64,000 bases of DNA from Streptomyces sp. Tu 3180 (GTDB taxonomy: Bacteria; Actinomycetota; Actinomycetes; Streptomycetales; Streptomycetaceae), in assembly GCF_009852415.1 (NCBI RefSeq), contig NZ_WOXS01000002.1, positions 2,998,501 through 3,062,500 on the forward strand. The letters run 5' to 3'. Below the pieces are notes generated by a model, which saw only the letters and a program-made list of their open reading frames with translations, was not told the origin of the DNA and did not search any database. Position numbers and translations under genes: made by a program. This document shows positions 1 through 8,607 of this stretch, piece by piece (the stretch's first letter is position 1; every line of letters begins with the position of its first letter).

Positions 1-16
1 CAAGGCCGACGGCTGA
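1..16 (+). CDS. 3' end of an upstream gene (partial)
   Basis: The window opens with codons reading Lys-Ala-Asp-Gly followed by TGA at 14-16. A strong terminator hairpin starts 15 bases later, which fits the tail of a plus-strand gene lying outside the window. Nothing can be said about the product. Confidence 0.4.
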
Positions 17-30
17 CGTATCCAGCGACC

Positions 31-57
31 GGGGGGTGCTCTTCTGGAGCACCCCCC
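31..57 (+). terminator. Intrinsic terminator hairpin
   Basis: GGGGGGTGCTC (31-41) pairs perfectly with GAGCACCCCCC (47-57) around a 5-base loop TTCTG. It separates the preceding transcript from the ABC operon that begins at 89. No T-run follows, as is usual in Streptomyces. Confidence 0.75.
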
Positions 58-88
58 CGTCCGGCCGTCGAGCATTCAGTGAGGCTCA

Positions 89-1369
89 ATGAAATTCACG
101 ACAAGTCTGCGCAGTGGAAGTGTGCGATGGGCCGCCCCCGTCGTTCTCCTGCTGACACTCTTCTATTACATGGCGGGAGAGACCGCTCCTCTCTCCAGTT
201 ACTACCATTATGCGCCGACTATTGTCGCAGAGCCGCTCACGAGCCTTTATGCGTTGGCTTATGCGGTGGCAGCGGCACTTGCCTGCTGGGAGAGCGGGCG
301 CCTGCGGAGTGCCCGGATATGGTCGCTGGCCCCGGCCCGCTCTCGCTATCTGATCGCGGCGAATGTCCTGGCCCCGGTGATCCTGCTTTCGTGGCTCGTT
401 CTCCTCGCTCCACCGGCGATCTCACTTGTGCGGTCGGCAACGATGCCCAGCCTCGACAGCCTGCGGCTGCCGCTCGCCGCGATGGTGCTGTGCGTTGCGC
501 ACGCCGTCCTCGGATTCGCCGTCGGTTGCCGGGTCCCGCGCGTCATCGCCACGCCGATCGTGGCCGTGGTCGACTGGGTCGCTGTCGCCTTCACCAGCGC
601 GGTCCTGCCCTACTGGCCTCGCCATGTCTCCGGACAGTTCGGGAGCATAGGTTTCGGGGAGGTGCCCAGCCTTGTGGCGGCGGGGGTGCCCGTGCTGCTG
701 GCCGGCGGCGTCGCCGCGGGGCTGATGATCCTGTGGCTGCCCTACGGGTGGCGCGCGCTGCGGGTCGCCGTCGCGGCTGCCGTCGCCGTGGGCGGGGTCT
801 TCGGGGCTTATCGCACGGCCGCCGACTGGCCGGCCACCCCGCCGCTGACCGCCGGGAACGTGGCGATGAAGTGCGCGGGCAGCGCACCGCGCATGTGTGT
901 ACCGGAGTTCAACGCGCGCCATCTGCCGCAGGTCCAGCGCGACACCGCCAAGGCCCTGCGCGTGCTGCGTGACGCCGGAGCGACCTCGGCACAGCCCCGT
1001 CTCATCACCGACGGCTACGTCGACGGGCGCCTCCAGAAGCCCTCCACGGATACGGTGTGGCGCATGATGCTGACCCGTCAGGTCCCGAGGGGTGACGCCG
1101 TGTACCAGGTCGTGGTGCAGTCCCTGCATTTCCGGTGCAAGCAGGTCGACGTCCGTACCGCCCACTCGGCCTGGCTGTGGGCCGCCATGAGGACCGGCCA
1201 GGAGAAGGCGTACCAGATGCGCCGGGAGCAGGAGGGTCTGGATCCTACGGCCCTGCAGGTGGAGAAGCAGGTCCGGGCCGACGTCACCCAGGTGCTGGCC
1301 CAGCCGCAGGCGGAGCAGACCGAGTGGATCAGGAAGACGCTCGACACATGTGAAGCGAAGACCTCGTGA
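89..1369 (+). CDS. Polytopic membrane protein, first gene of an ABC transporter operon
   Basis: 426 aa. The first 245 residues hold about seven hydrophobic segments (near 14-30, 52-67, 87-113, 126-147, 152-176, 192-221 and 225-243). The last 180 residues are hydrophilic, contain several Cys, and probably lie outside the membrane. The ATG at 89 has a GTGAGG Shine-Dalgarno sequence. Its stop overlaps the start of the next gene by four bases (GTGA), and the third gene is an ABC ATPase, so this is most likely an ABC-2-like permease or permease partner. The substrate is unknown and no family signature was recognised beyond topology. Confidence 0.75.
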   Translation: MKFTTSLRSGSVRWAAPVVLLLTLFYYMAGETAPLSSYYHYAPTIVAEPLTSLYALAYAVAAALACWESGRLRSARIWSLAPARSRYLIAANVLAPVILLSWLVLLAPPAISLVRSATMPSLDSLRLPLAAMVLCVAHAVLGFAVGCRVPRVIATPIVAVVDWVAVAFTSAVLPYWPRHVSGQFGSIGFGEVPSLVAAGVPVLLAGGVAAGLMILWLPYGWRALRVAVAAAVAVGGVFGAYRTAADWPATPPLTAGNVAMKCAGSAPRMCVPEFNARHLPQVQRDTAKALRVLRDAGATSAQPRLITDGYVDGRLQKPSTDTVWRMMLTRQVPRGDAVYQVVVQSLHFRCKQVDVRTAHSAWLWAAMRTGQEKAYQMRREQEGLDPTALQVEKQVRADVTQVLAQPQAEQTEWIRKTLDTCEAKTS

Positions 1370-1947
1370 GGTGGTGGTTCAAGGCCCGCAAGGGTCACAC
1401 GCTGCTGCCGCTCGGCCTGGCCGTCTTCGCCGTCGCCCTGTACGCGATGCAGGACACCACGGTGCTGCTGCCGGCCATCCTCGGCCGGCCCCGGGTCGCG
1501 CTCTCGCTCTTCGTTCCCGTCCCTCTGCTCGCTTTCCTGATGGCAGTTCTGGAATCGCGGCTTCCCGCGGCTGAGGCATCCGGAGTCCGGTCCATGACGC
1601 GGCTCGACAACGGGCTCGTCACCGCGATCGTGGCCGCGGCGGTGCTGTGCAGCGTTCTCATCGCCTCCGTGCAGGGGACGGCCGCGGCCACGACTGGTGG
1701 CCGCAACGCCGTGTTCCTGACAGGCCTGATGCTGATCGGACGCGCGTGGGCCGGTCAGGCGGCGGTGATGCTCCCCGTGGGCTGGCTCGTCACCGTCGTA
1801 CTCGTGGGGTTCCACGCGAACAACACCCCGCGCCCCTGGACCGTCATCGCACTTCCCGCGGACGACGTGTTCGCGGCAGCCGCCTCCCTGGTGGTGTTCG
1901 CCATCGGCCTCGCCGCCCAGGTCCGCTCGTCGAGGAAAACAGCGTGA
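1366..1947 (+). CDS. Small membrane protein, probable ABC permease subunit
   Basis: 193 aa starting with GTG inside the stop of the preceding gene. It has about five or six hydrophobic stretches (for example near 16-28, 40-60, 80-103 and 110-150) and a basic end (RSSRK). It is translationally coupled on both sides: GTGA overlaps link it to the membrane protein before it and to the ATPase after it. The three genes therefore look like one transporter operon with two membrane subunits and one ATPase. The substrate cannot be read from the sequence. Confidence 0.75.
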   Translation: MRWWFKARKGHTLLPLGLAVFAVALYAMQDTTVLLPAILGRPRVALSLFVPVPLLAFLMAVLESRLPAAEASGVRSMTRLDNGLVTAIVAAAVLCSVLIASVQGTAAATTGGRNAVFLTGLMLIGRAWAGQAAVMLPVGWLVTVVLVGFHANNTPRPWTVIALPADDVFAAAASLVVFAIGLAAQVRSSRKTA

Positions 1948-2687
1948 CACTCGAACTCAGCAACATCACCTACAGCTACCGTCGCTGGAAGCCGCCGGTC
2001 CTGCAGGACTTCTCCCACGCCCTGCCGGACGGCCTCACCGTCCTGCTCGGTCCCAACGGCGCCGGCAAGTCCACCCTGCTGAAGCTCGCGGCCTCGGTGA
2101 CCAGACCGAACAAGGGCCGCGTGGCTCTGGACGGCGCCCCGGCGGGCACCTCGGCGTACCGGCGGGCCGTGGCGTGGATGCCGCAGGACATCGTGCCCAT
2201 GCCGACGCTCACGGCGCGTGAGTACGTGGCCTACGTCGGCTGGCTGAAGGGCATGAACCGTACGGATGCCTGGAAGCAGGCGCGCAAGGCGTTGGTGCGC
2301 GTGGACCTGACCGACAAGATCGACGCCCGCACCAGCCAGCTCTCCGGCGGCCAGCTGCGGCGAGTGGGCGTCGCCGGTGCGCTCGTGCACGGGGCGCGTG
2401 TCCTCCTGCTGGACGAGCCCACCGCGGGAATGGACCCCTACCAGCGCCGTGTGTTCCGCGACATCCTGCGGGGACTCACCGGTGACGTGCGGGTCCTGCT
2501 GTCCACGCACGACGTCGCCGACCTCGCGGAGGAGGCGGACCACGTCACCGTCATGTACGGGGGCAGGATCCTCCACCAGGGCGACACCCGCGCGTTCCTG
2601 AGCCACACGCCGCCCGGGACCCTCGAGGGACGCGCGGCCGAAGCGGCGTACACCGCCCTGCTCAGGAACAGCGGCGTCGCCGGCTGA
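1944..2687 (+). CDS. ABC transporter ATP-binding protein
   Basis: 247 aa from GTG at 1944, which overlaps the previous stop (GTGA). Walker A is GPNGAGKS near residue 37, the signature is LSGGQLRR near 134, Walker B is VLLLDEPT near 155, and a switch His sits in LLSTHD near 188. This order is typical of single-domain ABC-2 (CcmA-like) exporters. It energises the two membrane proteins encoded just upstream. The spaced Q-loop reads WMPQD. Export of a lipid, peptide or drug is possible but not shown. Confidence 0.9.
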   Translation: MTLELSNITYSYRRWKPPVLQDFSHALPDGLTVLLGPNGAGKSTLLKLAASVTRPNKGRVALDGAPAGTSAYRRAVAWMPQDIVPMPTLTAREYVAYVGWLKGMNRTDAWKQARKALVRVDLTDKIDARTSQLSGGQLRRVGVAGALVHGARVLLLDEPTAGMDPYQRRVFRDILRGLTGDVRVLLSTHDVADLAEEADHVTVMYGGRILHQGDTRAFLSHTPPGTLEGRAAEAAYTALLRNSGVAG

Positions 2688-2694
2688 CCCCGAC

Positions 2695-2736
2695 CGTGGT
2701 GCCGGAACCGCGCGCTGCGGGTGCACCGGCACCACG
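2695..2736. terminator. Bidirectional terminator between convergent genes
   Basis: CGTGGTGCCGG (2695-2705) and CCGGCACCACG (2726-2736) form a perfect 11-bp stem with a 20-base loop. It lies in the 71-base gap between the convergent ABC ATPase and HNH genes. Confidence 0.65.
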
Positions 2737-2758
2737 AACGCGAAGGCCCGGGTCGTCG

Positions 2759-3295
2759 TCAGGCGGAGATGCCGTCGATCCGGGCCATCGCGTCGTCCGC
2801 GCCGTACGGCTGCAGGTAGGGCAGCCAGCGCGGGTCCCTGTGGCCGGTGCCGATGATGCGCCAGGCCAGACCGGTGGGCGGGGCGGGTTTGTGGCGCAGC
2901 CGCCAGCCCAGTTCGAACAGGTGGCGGTCGGCCTTCACGTGGTTGCAGCGGCGGCAGGAGGCCACCACGTTGTCCCAGACGTGCTTGCCCCCGCGGCTGC
3001 GCGGGATGACGTGGTCGACGCTGGTCGCGACACCACCGCAGTACATGCACCGGCCCCCGTCGCGGGCGAACAGCGCCCGGCGGGTCAGTGGGACGGGCCC
3101 CCGGTAGGGGACCCGCACGAAACGCTTGAGCCGGACCACGCTGGGTGCGGGGACGGTGACGGTCGCGCTGTGCAGATAGGCGCCGGACTCCTCGAGGCAG
3201 ACTGCCTTGTTCTCGAGGACGAGCACGAGCGCGCGGCGGAGCGGTACGACGCCGAGCGGCTCGTACGACGCGTTGAGGACCAGGACATGCGGCAC
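2759..3295 (-). CDS. HNH endonuclease family protein
   Basis: 178 aa. The C-terminal half carries an HNH fold with two zinc knuckles: C83-x2-C86 (CMYCG) and C114-x2-C117 (CRRCN). Between them lies the DH dyad (94-95, DHVIPRSRGG) and Asn109, matching the HNH order. The N-terminal 70 residues (MPHVLVLNASYEPLG) are typical of a chromosomal HNH family widespread in actinobacteria. That family has no firmly assigned role; the fold is that of a DNA-nicking enzyme. It stands alone, convergent with the ABC operon and divergent from the MscS gene. Confidence 0.9.
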   Translation of the reverse strand: MPHVLVLNASYEPLGVVPLRRALVLVLENKAVCLEESGAYLHSATVTVPAPSVVRLKRFVRVPYRGPVPLTRRALFARDGGRCMYCGGVATSVDHVIPRSRGGKHVWDNVVASCRRCNHVKADRHLFELGWRLRHKPAPPTGLAWRIIGTGHRDPRWLPYLQPYGADDAMARIDGISA

Positions 3296-3550
3296 GGAGG
3301 GCCTCCTTGTACGCCGGCGGCGCGTGGCTCGCGCCGGGACGATTTCGTAGTCAGTCTCCCCTCATGCCTGGTGGGCGCGCCACCATGTCCCGGTAACGGG
3401 CTGGGAGTGTTTTCGACCACATCCTGATTCCTCCCCAGGATCATGGCCTGTTCAAGCACGGGTGAGGCCTGTCTCTTCTTCACACATCGGGCCGATCCCC
3501 CCACAATGCCCCGTTAGTGTGGTGGTTCTGCCCGCGCCGGTGACCTTTCC

Positions 3551-4693
3551 GTGACCTTGACCGCCGCACCGGGGGCAGACGTGCACCTGGAGGTACCTGC
3601 CGTGTCCTTGTCCGCCGTGCTGTCGGCCGACAGCCCGTCGCCCGTGCCCTCGGAGTCCCAGGCGCCACGCGTGCCCTCGCTCCAGGACGCCCAGGAGACC
3701 GCCGGCAACGCCGCCGGCTGGGTGGAGGAGAACTGGTCGACGTGGCTCGCGATCGGGCTCCGGGTCCTGCTGATCGTGGTGATAGCTGCGGTGCTGCGCG
3801 TGGTGGTGCGGCGGGCGATCACCAAGCTGATCGACCGCATGTCCCGCACCGGGCAGGCGGTGGACGGCAGCGCGCTCGGCGGGCTGCTGGTCAACGCCGA
3901 ACGGCGGCGCCAGCGCTCGCAGGCGATCGGCTCGGTGCTGCGCTCGGTGGCGTCGTTCCTGATCCTGGGCACGGCCGCGCTGATGGTCCTCGGCACCTTC
4001 CAGATCAACCTGGCCCCGCTGCTGGCCTCGGCCGGCGTCGCCGGTGTGGCGATCGGCTTCGGCGCGCGCAACCTGGTGACGGACTTCCTCTCCGGCGTCT
4101 TCATGATCCTGGAGGACCAGTACGGCGTCGGCGACACGATCGACGCCGGGGTGGCCGCCGGCGAGGTCATCGAGGTCGGGCTGCGAGTGACCAAGCTGCG
4201 CGGCGAGGGCGGCGAGATCTGGTACGTCCGCAACGGCGAGGTCAAGCGCATCGGCAACCTCTCCCAGGGCTGGGCGACCGCCAACGTGGACGTCACGGTC
4301 CGCGCGGACGAGGACCTGGACCGGGTGCGGGCCACGCTGGGCGAGGTCGCCGAGAAGATGGGCAAGGAGGAGCCCTGGAACGAGCTCCTGTGGGGCCCGA
4401 TCGAGGTGCTCGGCCTGGACTCGGTGCTGCTGGACTCGATGGTGATGCGCGTCTCGGGCAAGACGATGCCCGGCAAGTCCCTGACCGTGGAGCGCGAGCT
4501 GCGCTGGCGCGTCAAGCGCGCCTTCGACGCGGCCGGCATCCGCATCGTTGGCGGCGCCACGGCCGCGGAGGACGTGGAGGCCGCCGCCCCCGACCCGACG
4601 GCGGGCGTCGCCCCTCCCTCCGCCTACGCGAGCACGGCCTCCCCGCAGTCGGCCGCCGCGTCCCCGCTGCCCCCGCCGAGCACCACCAAGTGA
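3551..4693 (+). CDS. MscS-family mechanosensitive ion channel
   Basis: 380 aa from GTG at 3551. There are three membrane helices: about 62-85 (WLAIGLRVLLIVVIA), 125-147 (SFLILGTAALMVLG) and the pore helix 155-185. The pore helix has the small-residue/Gly pattern of MscS TM3 (AGVAGVAIGFGARNLV) followed by DFLSGVFMILEDQYGVGD. A beta domain and an alpha/beta C-terminal domain follow (to about 330), then a Pro/Ala/Ser-rich tail. The protein should open under membrane tension to release osmolytes during hypo-osmotic shock. The first 60 residues are an acidic, Pro-rich extension, so a later start is possible. A strong terminator follows. Confidence 0.9.
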   Translation: MTLTAAPGADVHLEVPAVSLSAVLSADSPSPVPSESQAPRVPSLQDAQETAGNAAGWVEENWSTWLAIGLRVLLIVVIAAVLRVVVRRAITKLIDRMSRTGQAVDGSALGGLLVNAERRRQRSQAIGSVLRSVASFLILGTAALMVLGTFQINLAPLLASAGVAGVAIGFGARNLVTDFLSGVFMILEDQYGVGDTIDAGVAAGEVIEVGLRVTKLRGEGGEIWYVRNGEVKRIGNLSQGWATANVDVTVRADEDLDRVRATLGEVAEKMGKEEPWNELLWGPIEVLGLDSVLLDSMVMRVSGKTMPGKSLTVERELRWRVKRAFDAAGIRIVGGATAAEDVEAAAPDPTAGVAPPSAYASTASPQSAAASPLPPPSTTK

Positions 4694-4704
4694 CCACCCC
4701 GTGG

Positions 4705-4744
4705 GAGGGGCGGCGTCCGGAAACGCTTCCGGACGCCGCCCCTC
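4705..4744 (+). terminator. Strong terminator after the MscS gene
   Basis: An 18-bp perfect stem (4705-4722 with 4727-4744) with a 4-base loop ACGC begins 12 bases after the MscS stop codon. It isolates that gene from the csn-like promoter downstream. Confidence 0.85.
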
Positions 4745-4762
4745 TCCCGTGTCCGCCCCCTC

Positions 4763-4791
4763 TTGACGCCTCCCCGTCACGGGCCTACGTT
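4763..4791 (+). promoter_or_regulatory. Sigma70-type promoter of the csn-like operon
   Basis: TTGACG (4763-4768) and TACGTT (4786-4791) are separated by exactly 17 bases, a good housekeeping-sigma match. The palindromic operator at 4804-4816 lies just after the -10 box, over the expected transcription start. The ROK gene starts at 4844. Confidence 0.7.
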
Positions 4792-4803
4792 CCCCCCACC
4801 GAA

Positions 4804-4816
4804 AGGAAACTTTCCT
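4804..4816 (+). promoter_or_regulatory. Palindromic operator AGGAAA-C-TTTCCT
   Basis: AGGAAACTTTCCT is a perfect 6-bp inverted repeat around one central base. It sits 12 bases downstream of the -10 box and 27 bases before the ROK repressor start, where a bound repressor would block transcription. The motif resembles, from memory, the operator class reported for the chitosanase repressor CsnR of Streptomyces. Autoregulation by the adjacent ROK protein is the simple inference. Confidence 0.7.
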
Positions 4817-4843
4817 AACCGTCGTCGGCGCGCGGAAGGGCAG

Positions 4844-6070
4844 GTGGCGCACCCCGTGGCAGGAACCGCCGGCACACCGGGCACCCCGCGCGTGCTGCGC
4901 GCCATGAACGACCGCGCCGCCCTGGACCTCCTGCTGGAGCACGGGCCGCTGTCGCGCACCCGGATCGGCAGGCTCACCGGCCTGTCCAAGCCGACCGCCT
5001 CCCAGCTCCTGGCCCGCCTGGAAGCGGCCGGGCTGGTCCTGGCCGCCGGCACCACCGAGGGCCGCCCCGGCCCCGGCGCCCGGCTGTACGAGGTCAACCC
5101 GGCCACCGCACACGTCGCCGGGCTGGACGTCACCCCGGAGCGGATCCGCGCCGCCGTCGCCGACATCACCGGCCGCACGGTCGGCCGGCACGAACTGCCC
5201 ACCTCCGGCCGCCGCTCCGGCACCCCCGTCGTCCGCCGGGTCACCGACGCCCTGGACGGCGCCGTGAAGGCGGCGGGACTGTCCCGCGCCGACCTCCACC
5301 GCCTGGTCATCGGCACCCCGGGCGCCTTCGACCCGAACACCGGCCGCCTGCGCTACGCCTCCCACCTGCCCGGCTGGCACTCCCCCGCGCTGCTCGACGA
5401 ACTCGCCGCCGCGCTGCCCGTGCCCTTCGCCTACGAGAACGACGTCAACCTGGTCGCCCTCGCCGAACAGCGCCTGGGGGCGGCCCGGAACCACACCGAC
5501 TTCGTCCTGCTCTGGAACCAGGAGGGCCTGGGCGCCGCCCTGGTGCTCGGCGGGCGGCTGCACCGGGGCTTCACCGGCGGCGCGGGCGAGGTCGGCTTCC
5601 TGCCGGTGCCGGGCACCCCCCTGGTCCGCCGGGTCACCAGGGCGGGCAGCGGCGGCTACCAGGAGCTGGCCGGTCCCCGGGCCGTCCTGGGGCTGGCCCG
5701 CGAACTGGGCGTCGAGGACATCCCGCGGGGCCCGTGCGCCGAGGTGGCCGCCGCCCTCGTCGAACGTGCCGCCGCCGACCCGGACGACGAGGCCCACCAC
5801 CGGTTCCTGAGGGCCTACGCCACCCGCCTGGCCACCGGCCTCGCCTCCCTGGTCTGCGTCCTCGACCCCGAACTCGTCGTCCTGAGCGGCACCGGCCTCA
5901 CCTCCGGCGGCGAGGTGCTGCGCGCCCTGATCCGGGCCGAACTGGAGGAACTGGCCGCGGCCCGCCCGCGCCTGGTGCTGGGCGGCGTCCGCGAACACCC
6001 CGTGCTGCGCGGCGCGCTGGAGAGCGCGCTGGCGACGACCCGCGACGAGGTCTTCGACACCTCCCGCTGA
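4844..6070 (+). CDS. csnR: ROK-family transcriptional repressor, CsnR-like
   Basis: 408 aa. The GTG at 4844 was chosen because GGAAGGG lies just upstream and any earlier start would run through the promoter. An N-terminal winged HTH (about 35-75, LSRTRIGRLTGLSKPTASQLL) is followed by a ROK sugar-kinase-like domain. Near the end is LDPELVVLSGTGL, a ROK signature. The Cys-rich zinc motif of many ROK proteins is absent. The next genes encode a GH4 glycosidase and an amino-sugar-type kinase, the neighbours known for CsnR, the repressor of chitosan-oligosaccharide use. The inducer is therefore probably an amino-sugar oligomer. Name and role rest on context and recall. Confidence 0.75.
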   Translation: MAHPVAGTAGTPGTPRVLRAMNDRAALDLLLEHGPLSRTRIGRLTGLSKPTASQLLARLEAAGLVLAAGTTEGRPGPGARLYEVNPATAHVAGLDVTPERIRAAVADITGRTVGRHELPTSGRRSGTPVVRRVTDALDGAVKAAGLSRADLHRLVIGTPGAFDPNTGRLRYASHLPGWHSPALLDELAAALPVPFAYENDVNLVALAEQRLGAARNHTDFVLLWNQEGLGAALVLGGRLHRGFTGGAGEVGFLPVPGTPLVRRVTRAGSGGYQELAGPRAVLGLARELGVEDIPRGPCAEVAAALVERAAADPDDEAHHRFLRAYATRLATGLASLVCVLDPELVVLSGTGLTSGGEVLRALIRAELEELAAARPRLVLGGVREHPVLRGALESALATTRDEVFDTSR

Positions 6071-6136
6071 CCGCCCCGCGCCGTGCCGGCCGCGCCGCGG
6101 CGGGGACGGCGCCCTCGTCCGAGCGAAGGGAAGGCC

Positions 6137-7402
6137 ATGAAACTCACCGTCGTGGGCGGAGGCTCGACCTACACGCCCGAACTCGTCGACGGCTTCGCCC
6201 GCCTGCGGGACGCGCTCCCCCTCACCGAACTGGTCCTCACCGACCCGGCGACGGACCGCCTGGACCTCGTCGCGCCCCTGTCCCGCCGCATCTTCGCCCG
6301 CCGGGGCCACCCCGGCAGGATCACCACCACCACCGACCTGGACGCGGCGGTGGACGGCGCCGACGCGGTCCTCCTCCAGCTGCGCGTGGGCGGCCAGGCG
6401 GCCCGGCAGCAGGACGAGACCTGGCCCCTGGAGTGCGGCTGCGTGGGCCAGGAGACCACCGGCGCCGGCGGCCTGGCCAAGGCGCTGCGCACGGTCCCGG
6501 TCGTCCTGGACATCGCCGACCGGGTCCGCCGCGCCAGCCCCGGCGCCTGGATCATCGACTTCACCAACCCCGTCGGCATCGTCACCCGCGCCCTGCTGCG
6601 GGCCGGCCACCGGGCGGTGGGCCTGTGCAACGTGGCCATCGGCCTCCAGCGCACGTTCGCCGCCCGCCTCGGCACCGACCCCGCCGGCCTGCACCTGGAC
6701 CACGTGGGCCTGAACCACCTCACCTGGGAGACGGCGGTGCGCCTCGGCGGCCCCGGGGGCGAGGACGTCCTGCCCCGCCTCCTCGCCGGCCACGGCGACG
6801 CGATCGCCGCCGACCTGCGGCTGCCCCGCGCCCTCCTGGACCGCCTGGGGGCCGTCCCCTCCTACTACCTGCGCTACTACTACGCCCACGACGAGGTCGT
6901 GCGGGAGCTGCGCACCAGGCCCTCCCGGGCCGCCGAGGTCGCCGACATGGAGCGCCGCCTGCTCGCCCTCTACGCCGACCCCGCCCTCGACGAGAAGCCG
7001 GCCCTCCTGGCACAACGCGGCGGCGCCTACTACTCCGAGGCGGCGGTGGACCTCGCCGCCGCCCTCCTGCGCGGCGCCGGAAGCCCCCACCAGGTGGTCA
7101 ACACCCTCAACGACGGCACCCTCCCCTTCCTGCCCGACGACGCGGTGATCGAGGTCCAGGCCGCCGTCGGCCCGAAGGGCGCGGCCCCCCTGCCCGCGGC
7201 CCCCGTCGACCCCCTCTTCGCGGGACTGATGGCGAACGTCACCGCGTACGAGGACCTCGCCCTGGAAGCCGCCCTGCACGGCACCCGCGCCCGCGTGTTC
7301 CGCGCCCTCCTCGCCCACCCCCTGATCGGCCAGTACGAGTACGCCGACCGCCTCGCCGACACCCTGATCGCACACAACCGGGAGCACCTCGCGTGGGCCT
7401 GA
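6137..7402 (+). CDS. Family 4 glycoside hydrolase (6-phospho-beta-glucosidase-like)
   Basis: 421 aa from ATG at 6137, preceded by GAAGGGAAGG. The N-terminus is the NAD-binding loop of GH4 (VVGGGSTYTPEL). FTNPVGIVT near 150, GLCNVAIG near 175 and HVGLNHLTW near 199 supply the Asn, Cys and His that in this family bind NAD and the catalytic metal. GH4 enzymes cleave glycosides by transient oxidation at C3. It probably corresponds to csnH of the csn cluster and would split intracellular amino-sugar oligomers. Its stop overlaps the kinase start by 10 bases. Confidence 0.85.
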   Translation: MKLTVVGGGSTYTPELVDGFARLRDALPLTELVLTDPATDRLDLVAPLSRRIFARRGHPGRITTTTDLDAAVDGADAVLLQLRVGGQAARQQDETWPLECGCVGQETTGAGGLAKALRTVPVVLDIADRVRRASPGAWIIDFTNPVGIVTRALLRAGHRAVGLCNVAIGLQRTFAARLGTDPAGLHLDHVGLNHLTWETAVRLGGPGGEDVLPRLLAGHGDAIAADLRLPRALLDRLGAVPSYYLRYYYAHDEVVRELRTRPSRAAEVADMERRLLALYADPALDEKPALLAQRGGAYYSEAAVDLAAALLRGAGSPHQVVNTLNDGTLPFLPDDAVIEVQAAVGPKGAAPLPAAPVDPLFAGLMANVTAYEDLALEAALHGTRARVFRALLAHPLIGQYEYADRLADTLIAHNREHLAWA

Positions 7403-8364
7403 CCGCGGGCGTGCTCGCCGTCGACGCCGGCAACAGCAAGACGGACGTGGCCGTGGTCGCCCCCGACGGCACGGTCCTCGCCACGGCCCGGGGCGCGGGC
7501 TTCCGCCCGCCCGCCGTGGGCCTGGACACGGCGATGGCCGCCCTGTCCGCCACCGTCGCCCGGGCCCTCGCCGCCGCCCGCACGCCCACCGTCGCCCATG
7601 TCTCGGCCTGCCTGGCCAACGCGGACCTCCCGGTCGAGGAACGACAGCTCGCCGCGGCCCTGCGGGCCCGCGGCTGGGGCACCACCGTCGAGGTCCGCAA
7701 CGACACCTTCGCCGTCCTGCGCGCCGGGGTCACCGAACCCCGCGGCGTGGCCGTGGTCTGCGGCGCGGGCATCAACTGCGTCGGCATGCGCCCCGACGGC
7801 CGCACCGCCCGCTTCCCGGCCCTCGGCCGCATCTCCGGTGACTGGGGCGGCGGCTGGGCCCTGGCCGAGGAGGCCCTCTGGCACGCGGCCCGCGCCCAGG
7901 ACGGCCGCGGCGCCCCCACCGCCCTGGCCCGCACCCTCCCGGCCCACTTCGGCCTCCCCGACGTGCCGGCCCTCGTCGAGGCCCTGCACCTGCGCCACGT
8001 CCCCCCGGCCCGCCGCCACGAACTGACCCCGGTGCTCTTCGCCACGGCGGCCGGCGGCGACCCCGTCGCCCGGGCGATCGTCGACCGCCAGGCCGACGAG
8101 GTCGTCACGATGGCCACGGTCGCCCTGGCCCGCCTCGGCCTCCTCGACGAGGAGACCCCCGTCGTCCTGGGCGGCGGTGTCCTGGCGGCCGGGCACCCCC
8201 GGCTCACCGACCGCGTCCGCGCCCTCCTCGCCGACCGGGCCCCCAGGGCCGTCCCCCGGACCGTCACCGCCGCCCCGGTCCTGGGCGCGGCCCTCCTGGG
8301 CCTCGACCGCCTGGCGGCCCCACCGGAGTCCCACCACCGCCTGCGGGCGCACTACGAGACCTGA
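7393..8364 (+). CDS. BadF/BadG-type sugar kinase (GlcN/GlcNAc kinase-like)
   Basis: 323 aa. The GTG at 7393 lies inside the end of the GH4 gene, giving a 10-base overlap and likely translational coupling. ASKHA-fold landmarks: phosphate-1 loop LAVDAGNSKTDVAV at 7-20, GVAVVCGAGINCVG near 115, SGDWGGGWAL near 145, and an adenosine loop VVLGGGVLAAG near 260. This family contains N-acetylglucosamine and glucosamine kinases. In the csn cluster the kinase (csnK) is the last gene, matching this position. It would phosphorylate the monosaccharide released by the GH4 enzyme. Confidence 0.85.
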   Translation: MGLTAGVLAVDAGNSKTDVAVVAPDGTVLATARGAGFRPPAVGLDTAMAALSATVARALAAARTPTVAHVSACLANADLPVEERQLAAALRARGWGTTVEVRNDTFAVLRAGVTEPRGVAVVCGAGINCVGMRPDGRTARFPALGRISGDWGGGWALAEEALWHAARAQDGRGAPTALARTLPAHFGLPDVPALVEALHLRHVPPARRHELTPVLFATAAGGDPVARAIVDRQADEVVTMATVALARLGLLDEETPVVLGGGVLAAGHPRLTDRVRALLADRAPRAVPRTVTAAPVLGAALLGLDRLAAPPESHHRLRAHYET

Positions 8365-8607
8365 CGGCGCGGCGTGCGGCGGGAGGTGACGGGGCGTCCG
8401 CCCGCGGCGGCCGGCGCGTCGGCGTCCGCACCGGGAACCGAACGGATTCCCCGGGCGTGTTCGTGGGCAGGGGGTGGTGCGGGACGGAGAACCACGCCGG
8501 AACTCCCGGCGACCGCAACGCGATCGGTCCAAGATCGCGCCAACCCGGTGCGGATGCCGGTCCCGGCAGCGATACTTGCCGCGACGGATGGCCATGGGGG
8601 AGGTCAA

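Noticed and set aside
3452..7387. Very long open frame on the minus strand across the MscS and csn-like genes
   Set aside because: It is composed of Gly, Ala, Gln, Val and Arg-rich nonsense, has no family match and lies opposite well-supported genes. Long antisense frames are expected at this GC content.
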